A stretch of DNA of 64,000 nt from Brevundimonas diminuta 3F5N. Lineage in GTDB: Bacteria > Pseudomonadota > Alphaproteobacteria > Caulobacterales > Caulobacteraceae. The stretch lies in NCBI RefSeq assembly GCF_900163625.1, contig NZ_FUIE01000044.1, positions 1 to 64,000 on the forward strand. The letters run 5' to 3'. The position numbers and the translations under genes are program-made. Shown in pieces: positions 56,310 to 64,000 of the stretch. Position 1 is the stretch's first letter; each line of letters starts with the position of its first letter. Under the pieces are notes generated by a model, which saw only the letters and a program-made list of their open reading frames with translations, was not told where the DNA came from and ran no database searches.

Positions 56310-56710
56310 CGCTTAAACAGACCGCCCAGCGCGCCGCCGAGGCCGCCCGGCAGATTGTCCAGCAAACCGCCCAGCATGTCGTCGGCGCCGTCGGCATTGC
56401 CGCCCGGCGTCAGGCGGTCGACCGCTTCCGGCAGCAGACCCGCCAGAGTTTCGCTGGCCTGTTCCGGCGAGATGCCCAGCTTCTGGGCGAAGTCGGCGAT
56501 CGGACCCGAGCCGATGACGGCGGCGATCTGCTCCGGCGAGATCGCGGCGTTGCCGCCCTTGCCGATCCACGAGGCCGCCACGTCGCCCAGACCGTTCTGA
56601 CCGAACTTTTCGGCCAGGCCCGCCACGCCGCCCTGACCCTTCAGCAGGTCGGCCAGGCCGCCGGCGGCGTCATCGCCGAGGCCGCCCAGGATATTGTCCA
56701 GAAGTCCCAT
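56306..56710 (-). CDS. YidB-like DUF937 protein
   Basis: A 134-residue glycine-rich helical protein: LLDNILGGLGDDAAGG at the start, then WIGKGGNAAISPEQIAAVIG and LAQKLGISPEQAS-like text (ADFAQKLGISPEQASETLAGLLPEAVD), which matches YidB/DUF937. The ends consist of G/L/D repeats (GGLLDNLPGGLGGALGGLF). No function is established. No signal peptide is seen. Confidence 0.85.
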   Translation of the reverse strand: MGLLDNILGGLGDDAAGGLADLLKGQGGVAGLAEKFGQNGLGDVAASWIGKGGNAAISPEQIAAVIGSGPIADFAQKLGISPEQASETLAGLLPEAVDRLTPGGNADGADDMLGGLLDNLPGGLGGALGGLFKR

Positions 56711-56807
56711 CTCATTCCTCCGATTGCGCCGTCAGAATGACGGACTTCGTCTGCGGATTTGTGGCGAAAACGCAAAACAAGGCAACGCCGCCGCGTCGCC
56801 GTCAGTT

Positions 56808-56945
56808 TCAGCTCTTGGCGCGTTCCGAGCCCGAGGTGACGGCCTGGCCGACCGCGGAGACATCGCGGCCCACGCCGGCGACGGTATTGCAGGCGGCGGT
56901 GGTCAGGGCGGCGGCGATGACGCCGAGAACGATGAGCTTGCGCAT
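56808..56945 (-). CDS. Entericidin-like small lipoprotein
   Basis: A 45-residue reading frame: MRKLIVLGVIAAALTTAAC is a short signal peptide with lipobox TAAC, and the mature part (NTVAGVGRDVSAVGQAV) follows the entericidin A/B pattern of a glycine/valine amphipathic helix. Such peptides are cell-envelope toxins or antidotes, but many are simply stress lipoproteins. AATGC-type upstream sequence gives no clear ribosome-binding site beyond GGGGATT. Its small size makes it easy to miss. Confidence 0.8.
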   Translation of the reverse strand: MRKLIVLGVIAAALTTAACNTVAGVGRDVSAVGQAVTSGSERAKS

Positions 56946-57041
56946 GATGGAATCCCCGTGGATCGATTTGACGCTTCAACGTGAAGCTTGACCATAAGGT
57001 TGCATGGCCAATTCATCCTTCAATCTGCTAACGGCGAAAGC

Positions 57042-58706
57042 ATGACGCAAGCTTCCGGAACCGCCGCCCGCCGTTTGGTCGAAACCCTGGTGATGAACGG
57101 GGTCGACAAGGTCTTCTGCGTGCCCGGCGAGAGTTATCTCGCCGTGCTCGACGCCCTGGCTGACGTCCAGGACAAGATCGAGGTCATCGTCTGTCGCCAC
57201 GAGGCGGGCGCCGCCAACATGGCCGAGGCCTACGGCAAGCTGACCGGCAAGCCAGGCGTGTGCATGGTCACGCGCGGGCCCGGCGCGACCCACGCCTCGA
57301 TCGGCGTGCACACGGCGCATCAGGACTCCACGCCGATGATCCTGTTCGTCGGCCAGATCGCCCTGACCGACCGCGGCCGCGGCGCCTTCCAGGAAGTCGA
57401 CTACCGCGAAGTGTTCGGCGGCCTGGCCAAGTGGGCGACCGAGATCGAGAGCCCCGAACGCACCGTGGAAGTGGTCGAGCGCGCCTTCGCCGCCGCCCAG
57501 CAGGGCCGCATGGGTCCGGTCGTCGTCGCCCTGCCCGAGAACATCCTGCACGAGGACGGCGGCCCCTCGCCGATCCGTCCCGTGACGCCCGCCAAGGCCG
57601 CCCTGGACCCGGCCTTCGTCGAACAGGTGCGCGAGCGCCTGTCGCGCGCCGAACGCCCCATGCTGATCCTGGGCGGCTCCGGCTGGAGCGACGAAGCGAC
57701 CGACGCGATTTCCGGCTGGGCCGAGCGTCTGGGCCTGCCGGTCGCCCTGTCCTTCCGCCGCAAGGATCTGATCCGCAACGACCACCCCGGCTATGCGGGC
57801 GACCTCGGCCTGGGCCCCAACCCCAAGCTGGTGGCGCGGGTCAAGGGCGCCGATCTGCTGCTGGTGATCGGCGCGCGCATGGGCGAGAATCCGACCCAGG
57901 GCTACACCCTGCTGGACCGCACCAAGACGGCGCAGACCCTGGTCCACATCCATCCGGGGCCGGAAGAGCTGGGCCGCGTCTGGGCGCCCGCCTTGTCGGC
58001 GGCGGCGGATAATTCGCTGGCGGCGCTGGCCCTGTCGGCCATCGAGCCGGGCCGCGTCTGGACCGAACAGGGTGCGACGGCCCATGCCGACTTCCTCGCC
58101 TTCTCCTCCCCCATCGAGGTCAAGAGCGCAGTCAACATGAGCGAAGTCATCGCCCATCTGGCCCAAGCGCTGCCAGAAGACGCCATCCTGACCAACGGCG
58201 CGGGCAATTTCGCCGCCTGGCTACACCGTTTCCATCGCCATCAGGCGCGCCGCACCCAGTTGGCCCCGACCTCGGGCGCCATGGGCTACGGCTATCCGGC
58301 GGCCCTGGGGGCCAAGGCGGTCCATCCGTCGCGCGAAGTGGTCTGCATCGCCGGCGACGGCGACTTCATGATGAGCGCCAATGAGATGGCGACCGCCGCC
58401 CAATACGGCCTCGGCGTCGTCGTCGTCGTCGTGGACAACGGAACCTTCGGCACCATCCGCATGCACCAGGAGCGGGAATACCCGACCCGCGTCATCGCCA
58501 CCGAGCTGAAGAACCCCGACTTCGTGAAGTTCGCCGAGGCCTTCGGCGCCTTCGCCGTGCGCTGCGAGACGACCGACGACTTCCCGGCGGCCCTGACGGC
58601 GGCGCGCGAGGCGGCGGCGAGCGGCCGCCCCGCCCTAGTTCACCTGATCACCGACGCCGAACAGATCGCGCCGGGCCGCACGATCACCGACCTGCGCGGC
58701 GCCTGA
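57042..58706 (+). CDS. Thiamine diphosphate-dependent enzyme, acetolactate synthase-like
   Basis: A 554-residue member of the ThDP decarboxylase/ligase family. The N-terminal domain has the catalytic glutamate in CRHEAGAANMAEAYGK (~51), the middle domain resembles the FAD/nucleotide domain, and the C-terminal domain has the ThDP-metal motif from GDGDFMMSANEM to VVVDN. A single large subunit with no adjacent small regulatory subunit argues against the main acetolactate synthase. The substrate is open. The ATG at 57042 is preferred to one 18 codons upstream. Confidence 0.88.
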   Translation: MTQASGTAARRLVETLVMNGVDKVFCVPGESYLAVLDALADVQDKIEVIVCRHEAGAANMAEAYGKLTGKPGVCMVTRGPGATHASIGVHTAHQDSTPMILFVGQIALTDRGRGAFQEVDYREVFGGLAKWATEIESPERTVEVVERAFAAAQQGRMGPVVVALPENILHEDGGPSPIRPVTPAKAALDPAFVEQVRERLSRAERPMLILGGSGWSDEATDAISGWAERLGLPVALSFRRKDLIRNDHPGYAGDLGLGPNPKLVARVKGADLLLVIGARMGENPTQGYTLLDRTKTAQTLVHIHPGPEELGRVWAPALSAAADNSLAALALSAIEPGRVWTEQGATAHADFLAFSSPIEVKSAVNMSEVIAHLAQALPEDAILTNGAGNFAAWLHRFHRHQARRTQLAPTSGAMGYGYPAALGAKAVHPSREVVCIAGDGDFMMSANEMATAAQYGLGVVVVVVDNGTFGTIRMHQEREYPTRVIATELKNPDFVKFAEAFGAFAVRCETTDDFPAALTAAREAAASGRPALVHLITDAEQIAPGRTITDLRGA

Positions 58707-58718
58707 CGCAGAACCTTA

Positions 58719-58743
58719 GCCGCCGCAGCTTGCCTGCGGCGGC
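58719..58743. terminator. Hairpin after the ThDP gene, without T-run
   Basis: GCCGCCGCAG, loop CTTGC, CTGCGGCGGC: a perfect 10-bp stem 13 bases past the stop. The lack of T residues makes intrinsic termination uncertain. Confidence 0.5.
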
Positions 58744-58791
58744 GCTTCGGGGAACAGTGCCGCCCTTATTGTACCGAGGGGGGTCTTTCTC

Positions 58792-60633
58792 ATGCGTCGT
58801 CTTCTGATTTCATCCGCCGCCGTCCTGGCGCTCTGCGCCGCCGCGCCCGCCGCCATGGCCGAGGGGGCCGCGCCGGCCACTGCCGCTGTTCAGGTCCAGA
58901 GCGAGGACGCCCGGCTCAACGCCTTCTTCGAACAGGCCTTCGAAGCGCGCGTGGCGCTGAGCCCCCAGCGCATGACCTCGCTGGGCCGCAAGACGGATTA
59001 TGACAAGCTGGACGACGTCTCCGACGCCGCCGCCGAACGCTCGCTGGCCCTGCAGGAAGCCCAACTGGCCCAGATGAAGGCCCAGTTCGACCCGACCAAG
59101 CTGAGCGAGCAGAGCCGCCTGTCCTGGCGCCTGTTCGAACACGGCGTGCAGCAGGCGCGCCTGTCGAACCAGTGGCGCGACTGGGGCTTCCAGTTCGCCG
59201 CCAACGGCAACCCGACGACCAGCTTGCCGGTCTTCCTGATCAACAACCACCGCATCGGCAGCGTCTCGGACGCCGAGGCCTATGTCGCCCGCCTGAACGC
59301 CGCCGAGCGCTACATGGATCAGGTCGCCGACACCCTGACGGCGCGCGCCGGCAAGGGCGTGGTCTCGCCGCGCTTCGTCTTCGAGCCCTCGATCGACAAC
59401 ACCCGCGCGGTGATCGCCGGCGCTCCGTTCGACACCGGCGCCGACAACCCGGTCTGGGCCGACTTCCAGAAGAAGATCACCGCCCTGGACGCCGATCAGG
59501 CGACCAAGGACCGCCTGCTGGCCTCAGCCCGCGAGGCCCTGACCGGCCCCTACAAGCGCGGCTTCGACACGGTTTTGGCGGCGCTCGGCCAGGTGCAGAC
59601 CCAGGCCGACAGCGACGCGGGCGTCTGGCGCCTGCCGCAGGGCGAGGCCTATTACAACGCCCGCCTGCAGCTCTCGACCACCACCGACCTGACCGCCGAC
59701 CAGATTCACCAGATCGGCCTGGACGAGGTCGCCCGCATTCAGCGCGACATGGAGACGATCAAGACCCAGGTCGGCTTCACCGGCACGCTGCAGGACTTCT
59801 TCGCCTTCCTGAAGACCGACCCGCAGTTCCAGTATCCGAACACGCCGGAGGGCAAGGAAGCCTATCTGACCGACGCTCGCGCCTTCGTGGCCCAGGTCAT
59901 GGCCGTGGCGCCGCAGTGGTTCTCCAACCTGCCCAAGGCTCCGCTGGAGGTCCGCGCGGTCGAGCCGTTCCGTGAAGCGACGGCCTCCATCGCCTTCTAC
60001 AACTCGCCTGCGCCGGACGGCTCGCGCCCCGGCATCTACTACGTCAACCTGTCGGACATGACCCAGGTGCTGAAGCCCCAGATCGAGGGCATCAGCTATC
60101 ATGAGGGCGCGCCGGGCCACCATTTCCAGATCGCCTATGCGCAAGAGATGGAACACCTGCCCAGCTTCCGCCGCTTCGGCGGCTACGGCGCCTATTCCGA
60201 AGGCTGGGGCCTGTATTCCGAACGCCTGGGCAAGGAGATGGGCTTCTATCAGGACCCCTATTCCGACTTCGGCCGTCTCTCGACCGAGCTGTGGCGCGCG
60301 GTGCGTCTGGTGACCGACACCGGCCTGCACGCCAAGCGCTGGAGCCGTGAACAGGCGATGGACTACTTCCGCCACAACTCCCTGCTGTCCGAGCGCGACA
60401 TCCAGAAGGAGGTCGAGCGCTACATCACCAACCCCGGCCAGGCGACCAGCTACAAGATCGGCGAGCTGAAGATCGAGGAACTGCGCGCCAAGGCCGAAGC
60501 GGCGCTGGGCGACCGCTTCGACATCAAGGACTTCCACACCGTGGTGCTGGGCTCGGGCGCCGTGCCGCTGGACGTTCTGGGCGACCTGGTCGACGCCTGG
60601 ATCGCCAAGGGCGGCGGCGCCCCCGCCGCCTGA
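58792..60633 (+). CDS. Secreted DUF885 metallopeptidase-like protein
   Basis: A 613-residue protein with a signal peptide (SSAAVLALCAAAPAAMAEG). It is a paralog of the protein at 25447-27246: the metal motif is YHEGAPGHHFQ, with GGYGAYSEGWGLYSERLG after it, and SREQAMDYFRHNS and PGQATSYKIGELKI near the C-terminus. It stands alone, without a receptor or a second peptidase, so the two copies may have different uses. The ATG is preceded by a G-rich tract (GAGGGGGG). Confidence 0.88.
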   Translation: MRRLLISSAAVLALCAAAPAAMAEGAAPATAAVQVQSEDARLNAFFEQAFEARVALSPQRMTSLGRKTDYDKLDDVSDAAAERSLALQEAQLAQMKAQFDPTKLSEQSRLSWRLFEHGVQQARLSNQWRDWGFQFAANGNPTTSLPVFLINNHRIGSVSDAEAYVARLNAAERYMDQVADTLTARAGKGVVSPRFVFEPSIDNTRAVIAGAPFDTGADNPVWADFQKKITALDADQATKDRLLASAREALTGPYKRGFDTVLAALGQVQTQADSDAGVWRLPQGEAYYNARLQLSTTTDLTADQIHQIGLDEVARIQRDMETIKTQVGFTGTLQDFFAFLKTDPQFQYPNTPEGKEAYLTDARAFVAQVMAVAPQWFSNLPKAPLEVRAVEPFREATASIAFYNSPAPDGSRPGIYYVNLSDMTQVLKPQIEGISYHEGAPGHHFQIAYAQEMEHLPSFRRFGGYGAYSEGWGLYSERLGKEMGFYQDPYSDFGRLSTELWRAVRLVTDTGLHAKRWSREQAMDYFRHNSLLSERDIQKEVERYITNPGQATSYKIGELKIEELRAKAEAALGDRFDIKDFHTVVLGSGAVPLDVLGDLVDAWIAKGGGAPAA

Positions 60634-60671
60634 GGCTCGCGTTTAGAGCAGTAGAGCGGTAAAGGGCCGCC

Positions 60672-61382
60672 ATGCCCTTTACCGCCACCGTCCTGACCAT
60701 GTTTCCCGAGGCCTTTCCCGGACCGCTGGGGGTGTCGCTGATCGGCACCGCCTGGCGCGAGAAGGGGCTGTGGGACTTGCAGACGCTGGACATTCGCGCG
60801 TTTTCCGAAGATAAGCGCGGCTTCCTGGACGACACCCCTGCGGGTGGCGGTCCCGGTCAGGTGCTTAAAGCGGACGTGGTGGCCAGGGCTCTCGACAGCC
60901 TGGAAGGCCCGCCTAGGCCGCTTTTGTACATGAGCGCACGCGGTCGACCCCTGACGCAGGCGCGAGTGACGGAATGGGCCAAGGCCGACGGCATCGTCGT
61001 CCTGTGCGGCCGTTTCGAGGGGGTGGACCAGCGGGTGCTCGACGCCCGGGGGTTCGAGGAGGTCTCCGTCGGGGACGCGGTGCTCGCCGGCGGCGAGGCG
61101 GCGGCCATGGTGGCGATCGAGGCGTGCGTCCGGTTGGTTCCGGGGGTTCTGGGTGCGGCGGAAAGCCTGTCCACCGAGAGCTTCGAGGACGACCTGCTTG
61201 AGCATCCGCAGTACACGCGACCGCGGACGTTCGAGGGCCACGACATCCCGGAGATCCTGTTGTCAGGCGATCACAAGAAGATCGCCAAATGGCGTCAGGA
61301 ACAAAGGGAAACGACCACGCGGGAGCGGCGCCCGGATCTCTGGGAGCGGCATCTCGCCAACTTACAGCTAAAGAGCAAATAA
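60672..61382 (+). CDS. trmD: tRNA (guanine37-N1)-methyltransferase
   Basis: A 236-residue SPOUT methyltransferase that methylates G37 next to the anticodon and so prevents frameshifts. [36 protein letters not shown] and [15 protein letters not shown] form the knotted S-adenosylmethionine site; the Asp and Arg of the C-terminal lobe are in [11 protein letters not shown]. It is next to rplS as in most bacteria, but rpsP and rimM are not upstream here. Confidence 0.97.
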   Translation: MPFTATVLTMFPEAFPGPLGVSLIGTAWREKGLWDLQTLDIRAFSEDKRGFLDDTPAGGGPGQVLKADVVARALDSLEGPPRPLLYMSARGRPLTQARVTEWAKADGIVVLCGRFEGVDQRVLDARGFEEVSVGDAVLAGGEAAAMVAIEACVRLVPGVLGAAESLSTESFEDDLLEHPQYTRPRTFEGHDIPEILLSGDHKKIAKWRQEQRETTTRERRPDLWERHLANLQLKSK

Positions 61383-61398
61383 GCTCCGGAGAGACACT

Positions 61399-61815
61399 AT
61401 GAACATCGTCCAGCAGCTCGCTGCCGAAGAAAAAGCCCGCCTGCTCGAAGGCAAGACCATCCCCGAATTCCAGCCGGGCGACACCCTGCGCGTCAACGTG
61501 CGCATCAAGGAAGGCGAGCGCGAACGCATCCAGGCGTTCGAAGGCGTCTGCATCGCCCGTGACGGCGGCGGCATCAACGAGACCTTCACGGTCCGCAAGA
61601 TTTCGTTCGGCGAAGGCGTGGAGCGTCGCTTCCCGATCCTGTCGCCGAACGTCGACTCCATCGAAGTGAAGCGTCGCGGCGTCGTCCGTCGCGCCAAGCT
61701 GTACTACCTGCGCGACCGTCGCGGTAAGTCGGCCCGTATCGCCGAGCGCCAGACGGCCCGCAAGGTCGCCGTCCCGGCCACCGGCACGACCGAAAAGGCC
61801 GGCGACGAGGCCTGA
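61399..61815 (+). CDS. rplS: 50S ribosomal protein L19
   Basis: A 138-residue L19 with [51 protein letters not shown] and [16 protein letters not shown]. It bridges the subunits. A 20-residue tail ([17 protein letters not shown] region) goes beyond the core. CCGGAGAG precedes the ATG, and a strong terminator follows. Confidence 0.97.
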   Translation: MNIVQQLAAEEKARLLEGKTIPEFQPGDTLRVNVRIKEGERERIQAFEGVCIARDGGGINETFTVRKISFGEGVERRFPILSPNVDSIEVKRRGVVRRAKLYYLRDRRGKSARIAERQTARKVAVPATGTTEKAGDEA

Positions 61816-61845
61816 TTTCAGGCTTCGGCTTCGCGCTGAAGATCA

Positions 61846-61876
61846 AAAGCCCCGGCGGAAACGCCGGGGCTTTTTT
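61846..61876 (+). terminator. Intrinsic terminator of trmD-rplS
   Basis: AGCCCCGGCG, loop GAAA, CGCCGGGGCT and six T, about 30 bases past the rplS stop. Confidence 0.93.
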
Positions 61877-61913
61877 AGTGCGCTAACGCTCGCCGCGCGA
61901 CGGCTCGCTGCTT

Positions 61914-61944
61914 CCCTCTCCCTCCCCATGAAGGGGAAGGAGAA
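61914..61944. repeat. Solitary hairpin resembling one arm of the palindromic elements
   Basis: CTCCCTCCCC, ATGA, AGGGGAAGGAG resembles the first stem of a family III arm. No second stem and no partner arm is seen nearby, so it may be a remnant. Confidence 0.4.
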
Positions 61945-61955
61945 GCGCTTTGTCT

Positions 61956-62405
61956 CTAGCCTGCCAATCCGCGCTTCAGAACGCTGAGCTGCTCGCGCCC
62001 CTGCTGCACATCGGCATAGGCGCGGCGGATGGTCTCCTTGGTCGTGGCAGACAGCCCTTCGTCAGCCAACGCCCGCTCGAAGCGCGCGGTCAACTGTTCC
62101 TCGCCGGTCTCCACCGTCCCCAGCACCGAGGCGTCGTTGCGTAGCAGGGCGTGCTTCACGTCCATGAAGGCGCGCTGCGCCTTGGCCAGGATGGAGGCGT
62201 CCTCCTCGGGCGAGCCGCCGCGGTCGCGCACCGCCGCCTTGAACGTTTCAGCCAGACGACGCCGCTCGGCCGCCCGCGCCTCGAACCATGTGCTATAGGG
62301 TCCATCCGCCGTCTCCACGGCGGCTTGATGATAGCCGTCGGCGCTGTCGACCAGCCCCTCGACCAAACCGTTGAGGACCTTGATGTCGTGGCTGTTGCCG
62401 CTCAT
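61956..62405 (-). CDS. PA2169/DUF2383-like four-helix protein
   Basis: A 149-residue helical protein. LNGLVEGLVDSADGYHQAA and RRRLAETFKAAVRDRGG plus DVKHALLRNDASVLGTVETGEE fit the PA2169 family, a ferritin-like four-helix bundle of unknown role, often stress related. No signal peptide is seen. GGAGG precedes the ATG on the minus strand. Confidence 0.85.
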   Translation of the reverse strand: MSGNSHDIKVLNGLVEGLVDSADGYHQAAVETADGPYSTWFEARAAERRRLAETFKAAVRDRGGSPEEDASILAKAQRAFMDVKHALLRNDASVLGTVETGEEQLTARFERALADEGLSATTKETIRRAYADVQQGREQLSVLKRGLAG

Positions 62406-62463
62406 CGGAAACCTCCGTTGCTGTCCATAGGGAAACCCCTGCCAGCGGCGAAGGTTTCCAGCG

Positions 62464-63306
62464 TCACAGCTTGGTGCGCAGCGACCACAGTTCAGGGAAG
62501 CAGCGGCGCTTCAGCGTCTCGACCAGATAGCCGACGCCGTCGGTGCCGCCCGTCCCCTGGCGGCGGCCGATGATGCGCTCGACCGTCACGACGTGCTTGT
62601 GCCGCCATGTCAGCAAGGCGTCGTCCAGATCGACCAGCTTCTCGGCCAGTTGATACAGGGGCCACCAGCGTTCGGTATCGCGATAGACCTCCAGCCAGGC
62701 CGCCTCGACGCCCTCGTTCGCTTCATAGGACTGGCTGACGTCGCGGTTGAGCACGGCCTCCGGCACCGGCAGACCCGCCTTGGCCAGTTGGCGCAGGGCG
62801 TCATCGTAGAGGCTGGGCGATTCCAGCGCGGCCTGCAACGCCGCATGGGCGTCCGGGCGTTCGGCGTGGAAACGCAGGAAGCGCGGGTCTTTCAGGCCCA
62901 GCATAGTCTCCAGGCGGCGGAACTGGTCGCTCTGGAAGCCCGAACTGGCGCCCAGGTCGCCGCGGAACTTCAGGTAGTCGGCGGGCGTCATGGTGGCCAG
63001 GATGTCCCAGCTCTGGGTCATCACCGACTGGATGCGGCTGACGCGGGCCAGGCTCTTGTAGGCGGGCACCAGATCGCCGGCGCGCACCAGCGTCTGCGCC
63101 AGGGCCACCTCGTGCAGGATCTGCTTGAGCCACAGTTCCTTGGTCTGGTGGATGATGACGAACAGCATCTCGTCATGCTGGTCGGAGCGCGGCTTCTGGG
63201 CGGACAGGATGTCGTCGAGCGCCAGATAGCCGGCGTAGGTCACGCCCTGCGGCTCATGCTTGGCCGTCTCGATAGCGTGTCCGCGGATGTCGTTTGCTTC
63301 GGTCAT
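62464..63306 (-). CDS. kynA: Tryptophan 2,3-dioxygenase
   Basis: Haem enzyme that opens the indole ring of tryptophan to give N-formylkynurenine. The 280-residue protein has TYAGYLALDDILSAQKP, FVIIHQTKELWLKQIL (the active-site His) and WRHKHVVTVERIIGRRQGTGGTDG (haem-ligand His and the substrate loop, spanning ~236-260). Other kynurenine genes are absent here, apart from the formamidase-like gene at 18.2 kb. Confidence 0.97.
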   Translation of the reverse strand: MTEANDIRGHAIETAKHEPQGVTYAGYLALDDILSAQKPRSDQHDEMLFVIIHQTKELWLKQILHEVALAQTLVRAGDLVPAYKSLARVSRIQSVMTQSWDILATMTPADYLKFRGDLGASSGFQSDQFRRLETMLGLKDPRFLRFHAERPDAHAALQAALESPSLYDDALRQLAKAGLPVPEAVLNRDVSQSYEANEGVEAAWLEVYRDTERWWPLYQLAEKLVDLDDALLTWRHKHVVTVERIIGRRQGTGGTDGVGYLVETLKRRCFPELWSLRTKL

Positions 63307-63362
63307 ACGCCAGCTATCGCCCGATCAGCCGGGCGGGGCCAGACCCTTTTTCATTCGAAAAA

Positions 63363-63893
63363 CTAGTTGGCGGCGCGACCGTCAGCGACGGCGTTGGCGG
63401 CCATCTGGCGGCCGTTGGCGAAGGCGTCGCGGGCGCCGTTATAGATGAAGCCGTAGGTCGGATAGACGGTGGTGCCCAGATCGTTGATCGGGTTGTACCA
63501 GACCTTCACCCGGCTCCAGTCGCCCGAGGACGAGACGTCCACGACGGTGACGTTTTCCTCGACCTTGCCGCGGCTGCCGCCCCAGTTGGCGTGGGTGACG
63601 CGGATCACGCGGTCGGTCAGGACGTCGGAGACGACGGCGACGTGACCGGCGCTCATGCGGCCGTGGGGCTGGAACACCAGCACCGAGCCGGTCTCAGGCG
63701 CGTCGCCCGTGCGGAACTTGCTGACGGCCTGACGCCACCAGGTCCATGCGTCGCCGAAGATCTGAATGCCCGAGAACATGCGCGCGAAGGTCACGCACTG
63801 CCAGTAGGGATCACCGGCCTGGGCCGGGGTCGTGGTGAAGGCGAAAAAGCCTAGGCTTGCCGCAAGGGCGGCGGCTGTGAGCCGTTTCATCAT
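63363..63893 (-). CDS. Secreted CHAP-domain amidohydrolase/peptidase
   Basis: A 176-residue exported protein: a signal peptide ending TPAQAG near residue 27, then a CHAP (NlpC/P60-like) domain with the nucleophile in YWQCVTFARMFSG (Cys ~33), the base in SAGHVAVVSD and the third residue in THANWGG. Such enzymes cut peptidoglycan peptides or act on glutathionyl compounds. The C-terminal tail is alanine-rich. It is a single gene; the last 107 bases of the window show no gene. Confidence 0.9.
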   Translation of the reverse strand: MMKRLTAAALAASLGFFAFTTTPAQAGDPYWQCVTFARMFSGIQIFGDAWTWWRQAVSKFRTGDAPETGSVLVFQPHGRMSAGHVAVVSDVLTDRVIRVTHANWGGSRGKVEENVTVVDVSSSGDWSRVKVWYNPINDLGTTVYPTYGFIYNGARDAFANGRQMAANAVADGRAAN

Positions 63894-64000
63894 CTGGCGT
63901 GCTCCCGACTGAACGCGGACAAGCCTTAGACGATAGGATCAGAAGGTTGAAGAACTGTTTCCGACTGTTTCCCCGGTTGATCCACAGATGATCGACGCGT

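Noticed and set aside
58719..58743. Riboswitch or attenuator between the ThDP enzyme and the DUF885 gene
   Set aside because: A lone perfect hairpin without alternative pairing or T-run is better read as a 3' end structure.

Overview
The window reads as chromosome of a GC-rich alphaproteobacterium of the order Caulobacterales, most like Brevundimonas or Caulobacter. The basis is a CpdR-type single-domain response regulator, a CarD/CdnL gene next to a 7Fe ferredoxin, a complete Entner-Doudoroff glucose set (zwf-pgl-edd-glk, with eda separate), a Suv3-like helicase, TonB-dependent nutrient uptake and a dense GANTC cluster in one promoter region. The genus is inferred, not proven. There are no prophages, classical transposases, rRNA operons or CRISPR arrays. 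Two tRNA genes are present: Val-GAC and Arg-CCT.

Layout. 1-7.9 kb: an incomplete flavin reductase, then a TrpR/YerC-type regulator heading a histidine operon (hisG, hisD, hisC-like/hisB fusion, hisH, hisA, hisF, hisIE). 8-13.5 kb: zwf-pgl-edd-glk and a small lipoprotein. 13.6-20.6 kb: hmgA, a pair of acyl-CoA dehydrogenases, a formamidase-like esterase, eda and ppa. 20.7-23.1 kb: DUF599 protein, a possible small RNA, N-formylglutamate amidohydrolase, cpdR, tRNA-Val. 23.2-33.6 kb: a peptide-scavenging locus (prolyl oligopeptidase, DUF885 peptidase and a TonB receptor split by an in-frame TAG) with XRE-cupin and MerR regulators and a secreted amidohydrolase. 33.7-43 kb: Suv3-like helicase, S4 protein, YceI, fdxA, carD, benE, rpmB, M1 peptidase. 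43-53 kb: a run of genes that almost all use, bind, make or sense pyridoxal phosphate (PLP). 53-64 kb: translation genes (def, fmt, truA, trmD, rplS), a ThDP enzyme, a second DUF885 peptidase, kynA and a CHAP protein.

The most unusual feature is a set of palindromic repeat elements. Two are about 0.45-0.5 kb. Each consists of a pair of ~50 bp inverted arms with almost nothing between them except one small DUF559 (restriction-endonuclease-like) gene of 117 codons. The two cassettes use different arm sequences. Shorter elements with the same arm plan but no gene sit inside the his operon (twice), between zwf and pgl, and between eda and ppa, and a solitary hairpin lies near 61.9 kb. In the operons the terminal GGAGAAGG of the element lies where the next gene needs its ribosome-binding site. 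This looks like a REP/RAYT-like arrangement in which a DUF559 nuclease, not a transposase, is the partner of the palindromes.

Other points of note are a HisB fused to an aminotransferase domain that has lost its PLP lysine; a 9-bp palindrome over the yerC/his promoter; two MocR/PdxR-like regulators that share a GGCCGGATYAT motif and flank the PLP cluster; and leader regions upstream of carD and of glyA with conspicuous stems.
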